A stretch of DNA of 17,846 bases from a bacterium. Lineage in GTDB: Bacteria > UBP18 > UBA7526. Both the position numbers and the translations under genes were made by a program. The stretch covers positions 1 through 17,846 of the forward strand of contig DRGV01000014.1 in the NCBI GenBank assembly GCA_011049955.1, given 5' to 3'. The notes under the pieces are model-generated. The model saw only the letters and a list, made by a program, of their open reading frames with translations. It was not told where the DNA came from and did no database searches. This document shows positions 6,084-13,791 of this stretch, piece after piece (the first letter of the stretch is position 1; every line of letters begins with the position of its first letter).

Positions 6084-7214
6084 ATGAAAAAGCGGGTAGT
6101 AGTAGCCATGAGTGGCGGGGTGGATTCATCAGTTACCGCTGCTCTTCTTAAAAGAGAAGGCTATGAGGTCATCGGCATAACTATGCAGATCTGGCCATCT
6201 AATTTGTCGCCAGGTAAAGACGAGGCAAGCGAAGCGCGTCGTCCTAAATTAGCAGAAGAGGCGGAGAGATTCGGCGGCTGCTGCGGCCTCTCGGCAGTGG
6301 AGGATGCCAAAAGGGTAGCCGAGAGATTGAACATCCCTCACTATGTGTTGAACTTCAGAGACGTCTTCGAAAAGAAGGTAATCGCTAACTTCTGCGAGGA
6401 ATATAAAGAAGGAAGAACCCCCAACCCTTGCATAAGGTGCAACCAGTATATAAAATTTGGTGTACTTCTCTCGAAAGCAAAGGAGTTGGATGCCGAATAT
6501 ATCGCCACCGGTCATTACGCAAGAATAGAGTATGATAAGAAAAGGAGGAGATACTTCTTGAGGAAAGGGATTGATCCCAAGAAGGATCAGTCCTACGTCC
6601 TCTATATTATGACCCAGGAGCAACTCAAACATACCCTGATGCCCTTGGGCACGCTCACTAAGGAGAAGGTGAGAGAGATAGCCCGAGAGTTAAATCTACC
6701 CGTAGCCAGTAAGCCTGAGAGTCAGGAGATCTGTTTCATCCCTAACACGGATTATCACGGATTCTTGCGAACACGGATAGGCACGGATAGTTTGGAGGAA
6801 GGGTTGATTGTGAATAAGAAGGGAAGGGTTTTGGGGAGGCATAAGGGAATCGCCTTCTATACCATTGGACAGAGGAGGGGCCTGGGGATAGCTACTGATA
6901 AACCTCTTTATGTGATTGCCGTTGATAAAGATAAAAATGTACTTGTAGTAGGAAGTGAAAAAGAAACCCTCAAGGATAAACTGATAGCAGAGGATGTCAA
7001 CTGGATTACCTTGGACAAATTAAAGGAGCCGATAAGAATAAAGGCAAAGATAAGGTATCGACATAGAGAGGCAGCGGCAAGAGTTACCCCCCTTATTGGT
7101 AATAGAGTAGAAGTAAGGTTTAGAAGGCCTCAGAGGGCCATTACCCCCGGTCAGGCAGTGGTCTTTTATGATAAGGATTTACTCATTGGAGGAGGAAGAA
7201 TTGAAAAGAGATAG
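6084..7214 (+). CDS. mnmA: tRNA-specific 2-thiouridylase MnmA
   Basis: MnmA activates U34 of tRNA Lys, Glu and Gln with ATP and inserts sulfur to make 2-thiouridine. The PP-loop MSGGVDSS is at residues 9-16, the catalytic cysteine in NPCIRCN is C116, and the second active cysteine is C217 in QEICFI; GHYARI and YTIGQRRGLGIA are typical. Two stretches look foreign: residues 39-57 (6199-6252, palindromic, containing the GCAAGCGAAGCGC core) and the region around 222-236 with four CACGGAT repeats. Both keep the frame and miss the catalytic motifs. I prefer ATG 6084 (GAGTAGG just upstream, conserved MKKRVVVAMSGG start). GTG 6072 would add four residues. The 3' end overlaps nadA, so the two form an operon. 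Confidence 0.96.
   Translation: MKKRVVVAMSGGVDSSVTAALLKREGYEVIGITMQIWPSNLSPGKDEASEARRPKLAEEAERFGGCCGLSAVEDAKRVAERLNIPHYVLNFRDVFEKKVIANFCEEYKEGRTPNPCIRCNQYIKFGVLLSKAKELDAEYIATGHYARIEYDKKRRRYFLRKGIDPKKDQSYVLYIMTQEQLKHTLMPLGTLTKEKVREIARELNLPVASKPESQEICFIPNTDYHGFLRTRIGTDSLEEGLIVNKKGRVLGRHKGIAFYTIGQRRGLGIATDKPLYVIAVDKDKNVLVVGSEKETLKDKLIAEDVNWITLDKLKEPIRIKAKIRYRHREAAARVTPLIGNRVEVRFRRPQRAITPGQAVVFYDKDLLIGGGRIEKR
6199..6252. repeat. hairpin element inside mnmA
   Basis: The outer stem CTAATTT (6199-6205) with AAATTAG (6246-6252) and the inner stem GACGA (6219-6223) with TCGTC (6239-6243) enclose the 15-nt core GGCAAGCGAAGCGCG (6224-6238), identical to the cores in the 5' array and in mfd. It is translated as SNLSPGKDEASEARRPKLA. 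Confidence 0.8.
6746..6788. repeat. four CACGGAT motifs inside mnmA
   Basis: CACGGAT occurs four times in 43 bp (starting 6746, 6756, 6772, 6782). The same vocabulary (CACGGAT, ACGGATTAGCAC) appears in the non-coding repeat at 250-345. It encodes part of NTDYHGFLRTRIGTDS, where MnmA homologues are variable. Chance or conversion by a repeat are both possible. Confidence 0.4.
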
Positions 7215-8118
7215 TAATTTAAGATTAATTGAGAAAATTCAGAGACTTAAGAAAGAAAGAAAAGCCATTATCTTAGCACATAATTATCAGATAGGCGAAG
7301 TGCAGGATGTCGCTGATTATCTGGGGGATTCTTTAGGATTAAGTCGCCAGGCCGCTAAGACGAATGCCGAGGTAATCGTCTTCTGCGGTGTGCACTTCAT
7401 GGCCGAGACCGCGGCCATCCTCTGCCCGGATAAGATAGTGCTCATGCCCGATATAGATGCCGGATGCCCTATGGCCGATATGATCGATAGAGAAAGGTTA
7501 AAAGTCCTGAAGAGGAAACATCCCAAAGCAACAGTGGTGAGTTATGTCAATACCCCGGCGGAAGTAAAGGCAGAGAGCGATATCTGCTGCACCTCAGCCA
7601 ATGCCGTTAAACTCATAAAATCACTCAAGTCTCAAGAGATTATCTTCACTCCAGATAAATACTTAGCCCATTATGTAGCCACTAAGACTGATAAGAGAAT
7701 CATTCCCTGGGACGGCTTTTGCCCCAGCCATGTCCGGATTCTATCCGGAGATATAGCGAGGCGGAAGAAAGAACATCCGACGGCAGAGGTTATTGTCCAT
7801 CCCGAATGTACTCCAGAAGTAATAAAGCTATCGGATAGGGCACTCTCCACGGAGGGGATGTGTAAATATGCAAAAGAGGGTAGTGTTCTTGAGATAATTG
7901 TGGGAACAGAAATCGGACTGCTCCATAGATTAAGAAAAGAAAATCCAGGTAAGAAGTTCTATTCCGCTTCGGAATTAGCCATCTGTCCCAGCATGAAACT
8001 GACTACCCTGGAGAAAATATTATGGTCTTTAGAGGATATGAAAGAGCAGATAACGGTCCCAGAAGAGATACGGGTCAAGGCCAAGAGAGCCATCGATAAA
8101 ATGTTAGAAATTTCATAG
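7201..8118 (+). CDS. nadA: quinolinate synthase NadA
   Basis: NadA condenses iminoaspartate with dihydroxyacetone phosphate to quinolinate, in NAD biosynthesis, using a [4Fe-4S] cluster. Counting from TTG 7201, the likely cluster ligands are C62 (FCGVHFMAET), C174 (WDGFCPSHV) and C262 (ELAICPSMK); LAHNYQIGEVQDVADYLGDSL near the start and HPEC are also characteristic. TTG 7201 is chosen because AGGAGG (7190-7195) sits 5 nt before it and homologues begin near the KRDSNLRLIEKI segment. An upstream ATG at 7168 would add 11 residues and lacks a comparable site. The gene overlaps the end of mnmA by 14 bp and is followed by a strong terminator. No nadB or nadC is visible in this window. Confidence 0.96.
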   Translation: MKRDSNLRLIEKIQRLKKERKAIILAHNYQIGEVQDVADYLGDSLGLSRQAAKTNAEVIVFCGVHFMAETAAILCPDKIVLMPDIDAGCPMADMIDRERLKVLKRKHPKATVVSYVNTPAEVKAESDICCTSANAVKLIKSLKSQEIIFTPDKYLAHYVATKTDKRIIPWDGFCPSHVRILSGDIARRKKEHPTAEVIVHPECTPEVIKLSDRALSTEGMCKYAKEGSVLEIIVGTEIGLLHRLRKENPGKKFYSASELAICPSMKLTTLEKILWSLEDMKEQITVPEEIRVKAKRAIDKMLEIS

Positions 8119-8154
8119 AAAATTAAGAGATAATTTTTCTATCTAACCGTTTTT

Positions 8155-8199
8155 AAAGAGACTGCTGGTGAAATAAGTTTATTGGCAGTCTCTTTTTTT
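8155..8199 (+). terminator. intrinsic terminator after nadA
   Basis: An 11-bp perfect stem AAAGAGACTGC (8155-8165) with GCAGTCTCTTT (8185-8195) runs into a T-tract reaching 8199. A small inner stem AATAA/TTATT (8172-8176 with 8179-8183) fills the loop. It closes the mnmA-nadA unit. Confidence 0.93.
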
Positions 8200-8201
8200 G
8201 T

Positions 8202-8230
8202 TTGTCTTCTTTCTCAAATTATGGTAAACT
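8202..8230 (+). promoter_or_regulatory. probable sigma-70-type promoter for mfd
   Basis: TTGTCT (8202-8207), a 17-nt spacer and TAAACT (8225-8230) preceded by TGG give a reasonable -35 and extended -10, four of six matches each. It lies directly after the nadA terminator and about 30 bp before the mfd ATG, so a transcript would have a leader of roughly 20 nt. Confidence 0.45.
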
Positions 8231-8259
8231 TGTGAAAAATCGATTGTTAGGGATGCTAA

Positions 8260-11200
8260 ATGGATTTTGGTAAGTCAAAGGAATTAAAAAGGGTCTTAGA
8301 CGATTTAAAAAAAGGTAAGAAGGAAGTTAAAATTTCCGGGCTCTGGGGGAGCGCTAAGGCCCTTCTTCTTTCTTCTTTATCCAAGAAATTATCTCGCTCC
8401 ATTTTAGTTCTTACTTCGGATGAAGAGGAAAGAATCGAGATGGAAGAAGATCTGCGAATCTTCGGCGTTTTCCGCCCTATTTTGAGGTATCGGAACTTCA
8501 ATAAGCAAAAGACGGGGCAAGCGAAGCGCGCCGTTATTCTTTCTTTCCCTTCTGACGGAGTAGATAAAAGACTATCCTGTCTTTCCCACCTTCTTTCTTC
8601 CCCTGAGTTCCTACTGGTAACGGATCAAGATGCACTTAAAAAAAGAATAATCTCACCAGATGATTTCTTAAAATTCTCCCACAGAATAAGAATAAACGAA
8701 GACCTAAAACGAGAAAGATTTATCAAGGGATTGGTCTCTTCTGGATATGAGGGAACCCCTATGATTGAGAGAAGGGGAGAATTCAGCACCCGGGGAGGGA
8801 TCATAGATATCTGGTCACCCCAGGATGAGCATCCTTTGAGAATAGAGTTATTTGGAGAGAGAATAGAATCCCTAAGAAAGTTCGATCCCATTACTCAGAG
8901 GTCTATTAAGAAGATAAAAGAAGCCCAGATCATCCCAGCTATTTGTCAGGGGAGATCAACTTTTCTTGATTACCTGCCCAAGAACACCTTAATCGCTGTT
9001 CAAGACACTACTTATCAACTTATCTCCGCCGAAGGCGGATCCGCCTCTGGCGGAAACTTATTAACTAATCAACTAATCTATTTCTTACCCTTTCCCCAGG
9101 AAGAAGCAATCGACTTTGCTACCAAGCCTATGGAGAATTTTCATCGCAAGATTAGTCTATTAAGGGAAAGAATAGAGGAATGGCAGAAAGAGAATTATAG
9201 GATATTCATATTTGCTGATAACCAGGGTCAAAGAGAAAGGTATCTTGAGCTCCTCAAAGATCTGGAGAAATTAGAGATAAAGGTGGGCTCTCTCTCAGCT
9301 GGCTTCTTAGCCCCAGAGTTAAGACTGGCTATTTTAACTGATGAGGAGATATTCGGAAGATATGGAGAGAGGAAGTATCTTGAGAAGTTTAGATACAGGG
9401 AAGGGGCACCAATCTCTGCCTTCTTGGAATTAGAGGAAGGCGACTATGTCGTTCACCAGGATTATGGCATCGGAATCTATGAGGGATTGAAGAGATTGAA
9501 GGCCGGGGGAGGGGAGATGGACTTCTCATCCCTGAGGTATGCCGGAGGAGATAGACTCTACATTCCGATAGATAAAAGCCATCTCGTTAGTAAGTATATC
9601 GGAACAGAAGGGTATCGGCCAAAGGTCTATAGATTGGGAGGGGTTTCCTGGGAGAGGGTGAAAGAGAGGATAAAGGAGAGGGTGAGAGAATTGGCAGAGG
9701 AACTCTTAAACCTCTATGCCTCAAGGAAAGCCTTCAGGGGACACTCCTTTCCCAGGGACGACCATTGGCAGATGGAATTCGACTCTGCCTTCATCTATCC
9801 TGAGACTCCCGATCAGGCAAGGACCATAGAAGAGATAAAAAGAGATATGGAGGATCCCCATCCCATGGATAGATTGATCTGCGGGGATGTGGGATATGGA
9901 AAGACAGAGATTGCCATGCGGGCAACCTTCAAGGCGGTTACGGATGGAAAACAGGTGGCACTCTTAACCCCCACTACCATTTTGGCAGAGCAGCACTATC
10001 GTACTTTCAGAGATAGGTTTGCTGACTGGCCGGTGAGGATAGAGATGCTCTCCCGTTTTCGGACCAAGACCGAGCAACAAAGAATCGTAAAGGATTTGAA
10101 GAAGGGACTGGTCGATATCGTCATCGGAACCCACCGACTCATTCAGAAGGATGTAAACTTCAAGGATCTGGGGCTGGTCATTATCGATGAAGAGCAGAGA
10201 TTCGGGGTAAGGCATAAGGAGAAGTTGAAGAACTTAAGAAGATTAGTTGATGTTTTGACCCTCTCTGCTACTCCTATCCCCAGGACCTTGCATCTTTCAC
10301 TATCCGGGATATGGGACATGAGTCTGGTCAATACCCCACCAGAAGGAAGACTCCCTATTGCTACCTATGTTACAGAGTGTGACGAAGGAATAGTAAGAGA
10401 GGCCATTAAATCTGAACTCTTGAGAAAGGGACAGATTTACTTCGTCCACAATAGAATAGAGAATATCCCTGATTTAGCAAAGAACCTAAAAAAGATCTTC
10501 CCCGGGGTAAGGATTGCTATGGCTCATGGCCAGATGCCAGAAAGAGAATTAGAAGAGGTGATGGCCAAGTTTATAAGAAAAGAAATCGACATCTTAGTCT
10601 CTACCGTCATCGTGGAGTCGGGACTCGATATCCCAAATGTCAATACCCTTATCGTCAAAGATGCTCAGGACTTTGGGCTCTCGCAGCTCTATCAGCTGAG
10701 GGGTAGAGTGGGGAGGGGTCGCAGTAAGGCCCACGCCTACTTCTTCTACCCTAAAGGATATCCTCTCTCATCAGTCCAGATAAAGAGACTGGCCACCATC
10801 TCTCGCTTTACAGAATTGGGTTCTGGTTTCAAGATTGCCATGAAGGATTTGGAGATCAGGGGAGCGGGAAATATCCTGGGCCCAGAGCAGTCGGGTTATA
10901 TTATGGAGGTAGGTTTTGACTTATACTCTAAGTTGCTGGAAGAGGCGGTGGAGAGACTAAAGGGGAAAGAACCTACTCCTCCCCTCCTTTCTCCCAAGAT
11001 CACCATGGATCTTAAGGCCTACTTCCCTCAAGAGTATATCCCAGATCAAGCCCGGAGAATTGCTTTCTATCAGAGGATGGCTTCTTCTGTGAAGGAAGAA
11101 GAGATTAAGGATTTAGGAGAGGAATTAAAGGATAGGTTTGGCCCTCTGCCAGAAGAGACAAGGAATCTAATAGAGGTTATGAACTTAAAGGTCCTTGCTC

Positions 11201-11394
11201 AGAGATTGGGGATTGTAGAGATCACTAAAGAGAAAGAGAAGATAGGTCTAAAGTGGAGAAGCAGGGAAGAGGTTCCTAAAAATATTAAGAATCTCATCAA
11301 AGGGAAAATATGCCAAGAAGAGAACGAAGTCTCTTTTCTCCTGAAAAGGAAGAGCATAAGAACTTTATCGAATGTTTTGCAAAAACTCCTCTGA
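8260..11394 (+). CDS. mfd: transcription-repair coupling factor Mfd
   Basis: Mfd removes RNA polymerase stalled at DNA lesions and recruits UvrA. The 1044-residue protein has a shortened UvrB-like N-terminus (E. coli Mfd is 1148), the polymerase-interacting domain from about 391 (EEGDYVVHQDYGIGIYEG), then the SF2 motor: Walker A GDVGYGKTE near 541, DEEQRFG near 641, LSATPIPRTLHLSLSG near 668, and the motif VI region QLRGRVGRGRSKAHAYFF near 812. A TRCF C-terminal domain runs from about 925 (PQEYIPDQARRIAFYQRM). Two stretches in the N-terminal part are repeat-derived: residues 73-92 (8477-8534) and 256-265 (9025-9054). Both fall before the motor. ATG 8260 has only a weak AGGG upstream. Confidence 0.97.
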   Translation: MDFGKSKELKRVLDDLKKGKKEVKISGLWGSAKALLLSSLSKKLSRSILVLTSDEEERIEMEEDLRIFGVFRPILRYRNFNKQKTGQAKRAVILSFPSDGVDKRLSCLSHLLSSPEFLLVTDQDALKKRIISPDDFLKFSHRIRINEDLKRERFIKGLVSSGYEGTPMIERRGEFSTRGGIIDIWSPQDEHPLRIELFGERIESLRKFDPITQRSIKKIKEAQIIPAICQGRSTFLDYLPKNTLIAVQDTTYQLISAEGGSASGGNLLTNQLIYFLPFPQEEAIDFATKPMENFHRKISLLRERIEEWQKENYRIFIFADNQGQRERYLELLKDLEKLEIKVGSLSAGFLAPELRLAILTDEEIFGRYGERKYLEKFRYREGAPISAFLELEEGDYVVHQDYGIGIYEGLKRLKAGGGEMDFSSLRYAGGDRLYIPIDKSHLVSKYIGTEGYRPKVYRLGGVSWERVKERIKERVRELAEELLNLYASRKAFRGHSFPRDDHWQMEFDSAFIYPETPDQARTIEEIKRDMEDPHPMDRLICGDVGYGKTEIAMRATFKAVTDGKQVALLTPTTILAEQHYRTFRDRFADWPVRIEMLSRFRTKTEQQRIVKDLKKGLVDIVIGTHRLIQKDVNFKDLGLVIIDEEQRFGVRHKEKLKNLRRLVDVLTLSATPIPRTLHLSLSGIWDMSLVNTPPEGRLPIATYVTECDEGIVREAIKSELLRKGQIYFVHNRIENIPDLAKNLKKIFPGVRIAMAHGQMPERELEEVMAKFIRKEIDILVSTVIVESGLDIPNVNTLIVKDAQDFGLSQLYQLRGRVGRGRSKAHAYFFYPKGYPLSSVQIKRLATISRFTELGSGFKIAMKDLEIRGAGNILGPEQSGYIMEVGFDLYSKLLEEAVERLKGKEPTPPLLSPKITMDLKAYFPQEYIPDQARRIAFYQRMASSVKEEEIKDLGEELKDRFGPLPEETRNLIEVMNLKVLAQRLGIVEITKEKEKIGLKWRSREEVPKNIKNLIKGKICQEENEVSFLLKRKSIRTLSNVLQKLL
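8477..8534. repeat. composite repeat inside mfd
   Basis: Bases 8477-8510 match 13666-13699, in the surA-pdxA gap, at 33 of 34 positions. Next to it lies ACGG (8512-8515), the 15-nt core GGCAAGCGAAGCGCG (8516-8530) and the complementary CCGT (8531-8534). Translated in frame as LRYRNFNKQKTGQAKRA, it sits where Mfd homologues have a short strand-loop. Confidence 0.87.
9025..9054. repeat. double hairpin inside mfd
   Basis: Two adjacent perfect 6-bp hairpins, TCCGCC-GAA-GGCGGA (9025-9039) and TCCGCC-TCT-GGCGGA (9040-9054), encode AEGGSASGG, a flexible Gly/Ser/Ala linker in the N-terminal half of Mfd. Confidence 0.8.
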
Positions 11395-11609
11395 TATGCT
11401 AAACTATAGACGCGAATATTGCAACCGCAAAGATGCTAAAATATTCGATATTTGTCGAAGATTTCGTTCCAATCTTATCGGAACTCAATTAACTGAAAGA
11501 CGCAAAAAGACAAGACGCGCCTGTTCCCACCGTCAGTCTGGCGGAAATCATCGCGAATGGCACGGAGCAAGAAATAAGAGGACGCGAATAACTTTAAAAG
11601 GAGTAGAAA
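11395..11609. other. intergenic region with degenerate ACGCGAAT-type repeats
   Basis: No believable gene. CGAATATT (11413-11420) and AATATTCG (11440-11447) form an inverted repeat, and ACGCGAAT recurs (11410-11417, 11582-11589). The last bases hold a good ribosome binding site (AAAAGGAG) for the next gene. An open frame crosses the region but overlaps two well-supported genes and has no family signature. Confidence 0.6.
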
Positions 11610-12512
11610 ATGAGAAGAGTATTTTTTTTATTTTTGGTCGTTATCCTTTTAATTTCTGGTTGCAGGAAGAAGCCAGAGGAGAAGGGAATAGTTGCTCGGG
11701 TCAATGGAGAGCCCATTACCTTAGAGGAGTTTAATAAGGCCCTCCTGCCCTATTCTCCCAGCAAAGAGGAGATCCCTGGCCTAAAGAGGAGGGTTCTCGA
11801 TCAATTGATTGAGAAGAGGCTCAAGCTTCAGGAAGCGAGAAGATTGGGATTGAGGGTTACTGATGAGGAATTAAATCAGAGAATAAAGGAGACCATGAGC
11901 TCCTATCCCAAGAGTGAGTTCGTCACTTTTTTAGCCAAGGAGGGAATAACCTTTGAGAAATGGAAGAACGGAGTAAGAGAAAATATCCTACTTGAGAAGC
12001 TCATTACCTTTCAGGTCTATCTTCCTCTAAAGGTGAGCGAGAAAGAAATTACTGCTTACTACCAGGGGCATCAAGATCAATTCAAGGAACCAAAGAAGTT
12101 CAGGATCCGTCAGATTCTGGTAGAGAACCAAGCGGAGGCAGAGGAGATTCTCAAGGCCTTGGGTAAGGGAGAGGGGTTTGAGGAACTAGCCCGGAAGAGA
12201 TCTTTGAGCCCGGATAAGGAGCGGGGAGGAGATATGGGTTACTTCTCTACGGAAGAGATGCTCGCTGAATGGGAGGAGGCGGTGGGTAAACTTTCCCCGG
12301 GCGAGGTGAGCTATCCCGTGGAATCTCCCTATGGCTGGCACATCTTTAAATTGGAAAAGGTCTTGCCACCCAGAATGGTGAGTTTAAAAGAGGCCAGAAA
12401 AAAGATCAAAGAGAAACTCCTCCTTGAAAGGAGGGAGGGAGCATTAAAGGAGTGGCTCCTGGGTCTTCGTGTCCAGGCAAAGATTGAGATCAATGAGGAA
12501 TTGCTTAGATAA
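11610..12512 (+). CDS. PpiC-type peptidyl-prolyl isomerase lipoprotein (SurA/PrsA-like)
   Basis: The first 17 residues are a lipoprotein signal ending LLISGC, so Cys18 should be lipidated by Lgt. A SurA-N-like helical part follows (VARVNGEPITLEEFNKAL..., VLDQLIEKRLKLQEARRLGLRVTDEELNQRIKE). A parvulin domain runs from about 161 to 255 (KKFRIRQILVENQAEAEEIL, LARKRSLSPDKERGGDMGYFS, LSPGEVSYPVESPYGWHIFKLEKV), with a complete set of core motifs. It probably helps outer-membrane or secreted proteins fold in the periplasm. ATG 11610 is preceded by a good AAGGAG. It is the first of two adjacent SurA-like genes. At 300 residues it is near PrsA size and has one PPIase domain, where E. coli SurA has two. 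Confidence 0.9.
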   Translation: MRRVFFLFLVVILLISGCRKKPEEKGIVARVNGEPITLEEFNKALLPYSPSKEEIPGLKRRVLDQLIEKRLKLQEARRLGLRVTDEELNQRIKETMSSYPKSEFVTFLAKEGITFEKWKNGVRENILLEKLITFQVYLPLKVSEKEITAYYQGHQDQFKEPKKFRIRQILVENQAEAEEILKALGKGEGFEELARKRSLSPDKERGGDMGYFSTEEMLAEWEEAVGKLSPGEVSYPVESPYGWHIFKLEKVLPPRMVSLKEARKKIKEKLLLERREGALKEWLLGLRVQAKIEINEELLR

Positions 12513-12525
12513 TAAAGGACATTAA

Positions 12526-12720
12526 AATAATAAGCACCAAATTCCAAATTACAAATCACAAACAAATTCCAAATTCCAATTGCCAGATGTTTCAAACAAA
12601 CCGTTTTTGCTAATGCTTAATATTTACGCTCTCTCCAATGCAAGCGAAGCGCATTGGGCATTGAAATTTTGGTCATTGGGTATTGTTTGTAATTTGTGGT
12701 TTGTGTATTGTAATTTATGT
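12526..12720. repeat. long imperfect inverted repeat between the two SurA-like genes
   Basis: The left arm (about 12531-12590) is rich in CCAAATTACAAATCACAAACAAATTCC-like words (written here only as a pattern), and the right arm (about 12661-12718) is rich in the complementary TTTGTAATTTGTGGTTTGTG type. Between them is a hairpin CCAAT (12635-12639), core GCAAGCGAAGCGC (12640-12652), ATTGG (12653-12657). The arms are too diverged to give exact ends by eye. Confidence 0.6.
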
Positions 12721-12739
12721 GTAAACGGTGAATAGAACA

Positions 12740-13612
12740 ATGAACAAAAAATCTTTTCTATTTTTACTATTCTTGATGCTGGTTTTTGTCGGCCATTCTC
12801 AGGCAAAGATCGTGGAGCGTGTCGTTGCCCGAATAAACGATGAGATCATTACCCTGACGGAATTGAAAAAGGCCTATCGAGAATTAAAGAGCGCCCTTCC
12901 TAAAGGAGAAAGAATGCCTTCCAAGAGGGAGTTATTGGAGAGGATGATTGAGAATAGACTCCTTCTTCAAGAGGCCAAGAGGCAGAGGATTAAGGTATCA
13001 CAAGGAGAGGTCCAGGAGAATATCGAGAGAGTAAAGTCAACATTTCTTTCTGAAAAGGCCTTTGAGCTTGCCCTGGAGAAGGAAGGGGTGAAGATTGAGG
13101 ATCTAAAGAAAAGATATGAAGAAGAGCTCATGATTAAAAAACTCATCGATAGAGAGGTAAAACCCGAGATTGAGGTATCCAAGAAGGAGATCAGGGAATA
13201 TTATGAGAGGAATAAGAGAAGGTTTCGAGAAGAAGAGAGGGTAAAAATAAGACATATCCTCTTCGAGGACTATTCTCAGGCTGAAAAAGCATTGAAGAGA
13301 ATTAAATCTGGAATAGATTTTAAAACGGTGGCAAAGAGGGCTTATCTGGGCTCCTTTAAAAGAGGCCAGCTTGATAGAAAAATTGAAGAAGTAGCCTTTA
13401 GCCTGGAAAAGGGAGAGATAAGTTCGATAATTAAGACAGGGGCTGGCTATCATATCGTTAAACTGGAGAAGAAGGAAGAGGCCAGATTGAAGAAACTTTC
13501 AGAAGTAAAAGAGATGATCAGGAACATCCTCTCTTCTCAGAGGATGGAGAGGAAGCTTAAAGAATATTTGAAAAAACTAAAAGCAAAACAGGAGATCGAA
13601 ACCCGACTCTAA
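12740..13612 (+). CDS. surA: SurA-like periplasmic chaperone with shortened parvulin domain
   Basis: Residues 1-22 are a cleavable signal peptide ending HSQA. The SurA N-domain follows (VERVVARINDEIITLTELKKAY, LLERMIENRLLLQEAKRQRIKVSQGEV). From about 167 to 237 lies a parvulin-like domain (VKIRHILFEDYSQAEKALKRI ... GAGYHIVKLEKKEE) that lacks most of the S-x-D...GGDLGYF segment present in the neighbouring paralogue, so isomerase activity is doubtful while chaperone activity may remain. The order surA-pdxA-rsmA downstream matches E. coli and supports the name. ATG 12740 is favoured (GGTGA 8 nt upstream, signal peptide begins MNKKSF); GTG 12728 would add four residues. The gene follows the lipoprotein PpiC gene and is separated from it by a repeat-filled gap. 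Confidence 0.85.
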   Translation: MNKKSFLFLLFLMLVFVGHSQAKIVERVVARINDEIITLTELKKAYRELKSALPKGERMPSKRELLERMIENRLLLQEAKRQRIKVSQGEVQENIERVKSTFLSEKAFELALEKEGVKIEDLKKRYEEELMIKKLIDREVKPEIEVSKKEIREYYERNKRRFREEERVKIRHILFEDYSQAEKALKRIKSGIDFKTVAKRAYLGSFKRGQLDRKIEEVAFSLEKGEISSIIKTGAGYHIVKLEKKEEARLKKLSEVKEMIRNILSSQRMERKLKEYLKKLKAKQEIETRL

Positions 13613-13656
13613 AAACATTTGCAAAACTTCTTTTTTTAAGTTTGTGTTAATCTCAC

Positions 13657-13770
13657 ATTCCCGGGCTATTTTGAGGTATCGGAACTTCAATAAACAAAAC
13701 AAGGTTCTGACGAAGTCAGGTTCTTATTCCGACTGAAGTCGGAATCCCGCTTTAGCGGATGCCCGGGAAT
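13657..13770. repeat. 114-bp four-hairpin element between surA and pdxA
   Basis: Perfect 10-bp ends ATTCCCGGGC (13657-13666) and GCCCGGGAAT (13761-13770) enclose three small hairpins: CTGAC-GAA-GTCAG (13707-13719), ATTCCGAC-TGAA-GTCGGAAT (13726-13745) and CCGCT-TT-AGCGG (13747-13758). Bases 13666-13699 match a segment inside mfd (8477-8510) at 33 of 34 positions. The element ends 21 bp before pdxA. Confidence 0.85.
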
Positions 13771-13791
13771 AGTGATGAGGAGCTTTAGATA

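Noticed and set aside
11372..11734. A 120-residue open frame on the plus strand
   Set aside because: It overlaps the ends of mfd and the PpiC lipoprotein gene in another frame, is made of repeat-like DNA, and has no family signature.
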